DNA of 64,000 nucleotides from Plantago ovata (Eukaryota > Streptophyta > Magnoliopsida > Lamiales > Plantaginaceae), in assembly GCA_028274465.1 (NCBI GenBank), contig CM051457.1, positions 27,067,313 to 27,131,312 on the forward strand, read 5' to 3'. The position numbers and the translations under genes are program-made. The number at the start of each line of letters is the position of its first letter. Positions within the stretch are counted from its first letter, which is position 1. Positions 58,472-64,000 of this stretch are shown here, piece by piece. Under the pieces are notes generated by a model. The model was not told where the DNA came from and did not search any database. It worked only from the letters and a program-made list of their open reading frames with translations.

Positions 58472-60380
58472 ATGGGGAGGACAAGAGACTATTGTTCCGG
58501 AGAGGCAATACCTTTTGTGGCTATGGTTGCGACGGAATGCACGATGGTAGGCATGAGCACGATATACAAAGCCGCGGTGTCTAAGGGTTTGAGCTACCAT
58601 ATATTTATGCTTTACTCTTACGTCCTTTCCGCTCTTGTTCTCCTTCCTCTCGTCTTCATTTTCCATAGGTACGTCCTGAATCATACACCACGAGGCACGA
58701 GCTAATTATAATGGCTTTCACAAATCAAAATACTTACATGCTAATAGTTGATAATGATTTTTTCTCTCTATTGATTCTCTTGTTGAGCATGCAGGAAAAC
58801 GCAACTTCCTCCCTTCACCGTTCGGCTACTTTGGAAGTTTATATTGCTAGGAGCTCTAGGGTGATGGTTCAATTAAGCTTGCATTCAAATTGTCAATTTT
58901 CTATTTTGTTTGTTCTTCCCAAGATTTTTTAACTAATAAGCAAATGAGTGTTTCAAATTATTACTAAAACTAATTTGGTTATTTGTTCGGTTCGGTTCAG
59001 ATTTGTAGCCAAGTATATGGGTAACATAGGAATTGCTTTAACCAATCCAACCCTAAGTTCGGCTATGAGCAATCTCCTCCCTGCCGCAACATTCGTTCTT
59101 GCCATTATCTTTAGGTACTGTATTTTCACTGCTACGTAACGTCCCCGTGTATTTTCGTTGTTTACACGCTGTGTCTCATTTCTAAATATTTTGATAATTT
59201 TTGTTAGGATGGAGAAAATACAAGTAGGGACTATTAGCACTCAAGCAAAAATCGTTGGCACTTTTGTTACAATAGCTGGGGCATTTATAGTTGTGCTGTA
59301 CAAAGGCCCAGCTTTGATACAGATCCAGGCCCATAATCAAAATCTCAATTCACTTTCTGACATTTTACTACACCAAGTCCATGTAGTACAATCAAGTTGG
59401 ATTTTCGGTGGCGTTATTCTTGCAGCACAATATATTTTGGTCTCAGTTTGGTACATTTACCAGGTAACGTTATCTAAGTCGAGGCGGCTCTCTATCACAC
59501 TTCATGCTATACAAATTGTCACACTAATTTACGGTAGCCAAACATCTCGCCAAACAAATGCTAGTGTGGCACGTACGTCGCACAAGCTGTGGTAGAATAT
59601 CTATTACGTACAAATTTATTTCGAGAAGATTAATTAATTAATACCCGAAAAAGAATTATTGTTCTTTGCAGGCCAAAGTTATGAAGGAATATCCAGCAGA
59701 AATGGTGTTAGTATTTTTCTTCAATCTGTCATGCTCTGTGTTATCTTTAGTGGATTGTTTGATCAATGAAAGAGACTCCAATGCCTGGAAAATCAGGCCT
59801 GATATTCAGCTCATGTCCATTCTTTATGCTGTGAGTATTTATGCTTATTGGGAAGTGTACTTAAACATATTACTTGTAATTTATAATCTTGATGATGTTT
59901 TTATAGGGGATATTGGGTACCGGATTTAATGTGATTGTTCATACGTGGGGCATACACGTGAAGGGGCCTGTTTATGTCGCTTTGTTTAGTCCTCTTTCAA
60001 TAGCCATTGCAGCAATTATGGGTGTGATTCTACTCGGCGACACTCTCTATAGTGGATGGTAAGCCATAAAAGCTACTCCGATCCTATCTATTTTTCATTT
60101 ATTTGTTCGATATACAACTTATAAAGAAAGCAATCATGGGATAGTATATTGATAAATTGATGACCATCTGAATTCTCTTATTCGTAGTGTGATTGGATCG
60201 GTGATTATATCAACGGGTTTTTACACCGTGATTTGGGGAAAAAGTACAGAAGATGACGATGACTCCAGGTCAGAAGATTACAACGTGGAGCCATTGAGCA
60301 ATGCAACCACTGCACCATTTTTAGAGCACTACATCCCGATTGATGAATCTCGCATATTCTTGATTCCTCCATTTGTATGA
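58472..60380 (+). CDS. WAT1-related (EamA/DMT) membrane transporter
   Basis: Seven exons join in frame: 58472-58668, 58795-58860, 59001-59114, 59208-59463, 59672-59830, 59907-60058 and 60188-60380, giving 378 residues, the usual WAT1 length. The protein consists of about ten hydrophobic segments in two EamA halves. Typical blocks are [62 protein letters not shown] and [10 protein letters not shown]. Arabidopsis WAT1 is a tonoplast auxin exporter needed for secondary walls (UmamiT family). Most relatives transport amino acids or are uncharacterised, so the substrate here is unknown. The ATG at 58472 is the first in frame. The gene at 62279 is a neighbour of the same family with identical intron phases and two identical exon lengths (66 and 114), so the pair arose by tandem duplication. 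Confidence 0.9.
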
Positions 60381-60968
60381 AAAAGTTATAAACACTGGGC
60401 ATAGAATTTCACTGAATCTTTTTAGTGTGCATCTTATCTTATGAAAAACTGGTCAAACAATCAAAAGCATTATTTTCGGAATGCTCAAGCTTAATTTATT
60501 CTCTAAGTACTATGTTATTTATATGTCTCTTGCTGTGTCGAGATGGATGTATCAGTATGACAGGATGTGAATTGAAGCTACCATTTGGTTTGTTTGTCAT
60601 CATATCACACTTAATCTGTTCAAACAAGACCAACGTAGTTGCCCTGTAATTGATTAGTTTAACCCGTTGGATTTAGTCTTATAAATCGCTTTATTGGAGC
60701 TATGATGAGCTCCTGTAATAAGCTCCGATAGGCCCTTATTACATCTCTGATTTGGAGCTGTAAAACTCCATATATGAACTTGGGAATAATGAACTTAGGA
60801 ATAAGAGAGTTGCCGATTGAATAACAAAGTGCTTAGTATAAACTTGAAAATAAGAGGGTTGCCGATGTAATTTAAATGAATAAAAGGGTGTCCATATGAA
60901 AAGAATCCATTAAAATATGAAAGATGATAAGTTAGCTTATAAAAAAATAAGTTAACTTTATTAACTTA
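60381..60968. other. Spacer downstream of first WAT1-related gene
   Basis: The first part is the likely 3' untranslated region. At about 60690-60900 phrases such as ataagagggttgccgat recur twice, suggesting an old duplicated repeat. No gene is present. Confidence 0.4.
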
Positions 60969-61222
60969 GACTTTGTTCATTCACCTTAATTTCAGTTAAA
61001 ATAAGTTCAATTATGTTCAGTTCAATTAAGTTCAGTTCAAATTTATTAAATTCAGTTCAGTTCAAGTTTATTAAGTTCAGATAGGTTTAGTTAAGTTCAG
61101 ATTTATTAAGTTCAGTTCAGTTCATGTTTATTAAGTTCAGTTCCGTTCAGATAAGTTCAGTTCAGCTCAGATTTATTAAATTCAGTTCAGTTCAGAGGTT
61201 TTCAGTCGAATGAAACAGAGAC
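60969..61222. mobile_element. Tourist-like MITE filled with TTCAGTTCA repeats
   Basis: The left end gactttgttcattcacc and the reverse complement of the right end, gtctctgtttcattcgac, form inverted repeats. Both sides carry TTA (60966-60968, 61223-61225), the target typical of PIF/Harbinger and Tourist elements. The 254-bp body is built from agttcagttcagatttatta-type repeats. It shares its structure with the element at 16238-16431. Confidence 0.75.
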
Positions 61223-61890
61223 TTAATCATCAAATAAGCTAGATGTTAAGCTCTATAAGCTCGTTTTTATGTAACTGGCTTATTTTATGTGCCAATAAGT
61301 TTGTTACATGAACACAAACTTATAAAAATTCTAAAATTTATAATCTAGCTGATAAGCTAACACCTGTTGCATTTGTCCCCCATGGTCGCGACCAAAGCAG
61401 CAGAAAACGGGCATAGTTGCGTTTTTGCTGCTTTGGGCCTCCTCCGCGTTTTTCTTAAACGCGTAGGCTTGTTGTGGCGCCACGTGGTGTCCACTAAAGT
61501 GGACTTCACCCCTTTTTTATTTAATTTTTTCATTTTCTAATTTTTGTTTACTTTTAAATTTAAAACGGTCATAACTTTTAAAATAAAAATGCTAAAAATA
61601 AATAAAAATTACAACGGTCATAACTTTTTGAGATCAATAAATAAACACCAATATTTGATATGTTTGGTCACACCTTCTCCAACTCATTTTTCCCTTCTTA
61701 ATTAAACTCAAAACACTTCAAAATTCTTCGTATGAAATTCGTTACAACAAATCTTCATTCTTCTTTACCAAAAAATAAAATAAAAAAATGACGTGGCAGA
61801 GCTTAGCGTTGCCTTAGCCGCGTTTAAGCTGATGCTGACGAAAACTGCTTAAACGCGGCCAAAGCACGTTTAAGCCCTTAAACTAACCTT
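61223..61890. other. Spacer with candidate non-autonomous DNA element (about 61385-61890)
   Basis: Two GC-rich blocks face each other. The left (about 61395-61480) has ccaaagcagcag/ctgctgctttgg and cgcgttttt-ttaaacgcg. The right (about 61815-61875) has gccgcgtttaagc/gcttaaacgcggc. Between them lie repeats of acggtcataactttt and a stretch like a Harbinger leader. This looks like a Tourist- or Mutator-type derivative, but ends and target duplication were not resolved. Confidence 0.4.
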
Positions 61891-62278
61891 AGCCTAAGTA
61901 GCCTTAGCCAACAAACAAATGCAGGTGGTCTAGAGTGACACTGTAAAGTTGTAAATCCATTGCGTGTAAACTGTAAAGCGACAAACAAAACCCCCCAAAA
62001 AATCCACACTGGATGGATTATACAACAAAACAAAACAAAAACACTAAAATGAACATTATTACAGTCAAGATTGAAGAAGAACCAAACCAATCACACTCAA
62101 CAGTAGCGTGTGCTCACCACTAGCTACCTAGCAATAAAATTAAACGCCAAGTGAGATATAGTATAATAGTACAAATTAAACAACACTGAACACTTGACAG
62201 CTTAGAGAGAGAAACTAACTGATCACAAAACAGAACAAAAGTCACCGATCAACCGATCGATCGATCATCGGAAATTAA
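61891..62278 (+). promoter_or_regulatory. Upstream region of second WAT1-related gene
   Basis: The region contains an A-rich tract (acaaaacaaaacaaaa, about 62020-62042) and a leader with repeated cgatcgatcgatc just before the ATG. No individual promoter element is certain. Confidence 0.4.
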
Positions 62279-64000
62279 ATGGCTAGAGGCGGATCATCAT
62301 CATCGGAGTACAGTAGGTATTGCTACAGAGAAGTACTCCCTTTCACGGTCATCGTAATCATGGAGTGTACTAACGTTGGTCTCAACACTCTCTACAAGCT
62401 CGCCACCAATCACGCCATGAGTCCTCACGTTTTCGTAGTTTACGCTTACGCTATCGCTGCCCTCTGCCTCCTCCCCTTCCCCTTCTTCTCCGTCAAGTAC
62501 GCTTTAATTTCCTTTCTTACCAAAATTAAACTGCCGTATAAATGACTTAATTCCCGAGCTAATTTATTATTATTATTATTATTATCTTTTTTTGCAGGTC
62601 AAGGGTGTTACCGCCGTTAAGCTACTCAATAATGCTCAAGATATTTTTCCTTGGAGTCGTCGGGTAACTGTTTTACTGTCATGTCTTATACACTTGATCA
62701 GGGGCGGACATTTTTTGTCATGTCTCAAAAGTATATATGCTATAGGGGGTAATGTACAGTTAAAGGCATATTTGAAGGGCCATTTATGAAAATTTCGCTT
62801 GATATTTGGTTTGTTTGTTGTTTTTCTTGAAGGTATGCGTCACAAATAATGGGGTACACTGGGATAAATTATGGATCCCCGACCCTTGCTTCTGCAATGA
62901 GCAACTTGGCTCCAGCTTTCACATTTGTGCTTGCTGTCATTTTCAGGTTATTTTCATTCCACTTTCATTTCACTACTTTGCTCTATTTTAATTTGGGATA
63001 TTTATGTCTATACCCCCAGGAAATCTGTCTGGTTTGGTTATTTGTTTGATGACATATGAAATAAACTGAATTTATTATTTTTATAACATAAATTTTAACT
63101 AAATAAATTTGAATCGAACTGAACGGAATAAAAATCGCGAGTTCAGTACTTCAGTTAGGTGGGGCTCGCCTCCTATGTAGATAGAATTATAGTAATTTTG
63201 TACGTAGTCGATGTTTATTAATGCTGAAATGTCGACAATAACCCTTGGTGCGAGTTTAAATAGATTCGGAAAAACGTTGCAAGAATCAGAAGAGTGAAGT
63301 TGCCAATGAATCTTTCTCTAGGGGTTCATTATGTAATAGTCCATTACTTTTGCACCTTTCAATTATTCTGTTGTACTTGTACTACTAAATTGGTGAGTCA
63401 AAATCATGACTGGTAATATGTGTGTGGACGACTTTCTTGGATTTAATGGGCCAAATAAATGGAATCTTGATGTCAAATAATTGATGGTTTATGGAAAGTT
63501 TGTCAAGATATTATAGGTTGAAAAATTTAAGGATCTTGTATTACTAGTACTATATTGCATCCGTCCCAATAAAAATGTGACTGTTTTGACTTTTTTCTTT
63601 CTTGAAGTTGAATGTTAAATAAAACTTGAATCTAGAGTACAAACACGGAGCTTATATAATACCGTTGTTTCGTCTCTAGGATGGAAAAGGTTGCGTTATC
63701 GAGCACAAGCAGTCAGGCAAAGATTCTGGGCACCATAGTTTCTATATCCGGAGCACTCGTAGTGACATTTTACAAAGGTCCAAGCGTCAAGTCTAATGAT
63801 CACGCCTCTACCATTTCCCTTAACGGGCCTCTTCACTCGTCGTCCCAATCTAACTGGATGACTGGTAGTATGTTTCTTGCAGTCGAATATTCCCTTGTGC
63901 CTGTGTGGTACATCATTCAGGTGACATACTGTTAGATACTTGTATCTCTAAGCAGGTTAGAGCTTGTAGTTGAGATCTAACTGCCAGCTGATGAGTTGGT
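62279..64000 (+). CDS. WAT1-related (EamA/DMT) membrane transporter, 3' end beyond window
   Basis: Four exons are visible: 62279-62496, 62598-62663, 62833-62946 and 63680-63920. They encode about the first 213 residues. The next acceptor and the remaining exons (by analogy with the neighbour, three more) lie past the window end. The start [20 protein letters not shown] is followed by hydrophobic segments, [27 protein letters not shown] and [19 protein letters not shown], then FYKGPS and [25 protein letters not shown] is closer to the family consensus than the version in the upstream neighbour. The substrate is unknown. Intron 3 (62947-63679) contains a stretch at about 63549 (atccgtcccaataaaaatg) like one end of a Stowaway MITE. 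The coding part is intact as far as it goes. Confidence 0.88.

Noticed and set aside
63549..63620. Possible Stowaway MITE in the second WAT1 gene, intron 3
   Set aside because: Only one end (catccgtcccaataaaaatg) is visible; no inverted partner or matching TA duplication was found.

Overview
The window is nuclear DNA of a flowering plant, most likely a eudicot. Its genes have many introns with ordinary plant GT-AG splice sites. The proteins belong to plant families (CNGC channel, KUP/HAK potassium transporter, ATL RING-H2 ligases, WAT1-type transporters), and the AT-rich spacers hold SINEs, MITEs and a PIF/Harbinger transposon. TTCAGTTCA-type repeats might fit Caryophyllales, but that is only an impression. 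No bacterial operon, CRISPR array, virus or tRNA/rRNA gene was found.

Layout. 1-3021 (+): a six-coding-exon ARM/TOG-like protein. 3871-4542 (+): a one-exon ATL-type RING-H2 ligase. 4908-7549 (-): a six-exon gene that reads as the orthologue of the pollen channel CNGC18, with an apparent one-base frameshift in its last exon. 7.6-20 kb: a gene-poor spacer with a Stowaway-like MITE pair, foldback elements, a LINE remnant, a SINE with a 16-bp target duplication and a cluster of palindromes. 20.4-23.2 kb: a PIF/Harbinger transposon whose two genes each carry one nonsense codon. 23.8-26.1 kb: a 157-bp tandem triplet and two adjacent foldback repeats. 27052-32239 (+): an eight-exon KUP6/KUP8-type potassium transporter with an overlapping upstream ORF. 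33505-34551 (-): a second ATL ligase. 35.6-37.5 kb: a second SINE with a 17-bp target duplication, a poly-C tract and a 65-bp tandem repeat. 38273-57874 (+): a complete 30-exon UTP20 gene (2,665 residues), including one GC-AG intron. 58472-60380 (+) and 62279 to the window edge (+): two tandem WAT1-related transporter genes, the second cut by the window end.

The genes are unrelated housekeeping, transport and signalling genes with no sign of a functional cluster, apart from the WAT1 tandem pair. I found no convincing new multi-gene system. The most unusual material is in the repeats: a foldback family whose GC-rich core is a ladder of 20-21-bp GCTCC/GGAGC palindromes (11.1-11.6 kb, with relatives at 24.7-26.1 kb), and four consecutive inverted repeats within 150 bp upstream of the Harbinger genes. 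The CNGC18 frameshift is the gene-level anomaly most worth checking. All exon boundaries were read by eye from splice motifs, reading frame and protein family memory. No alignment was run.
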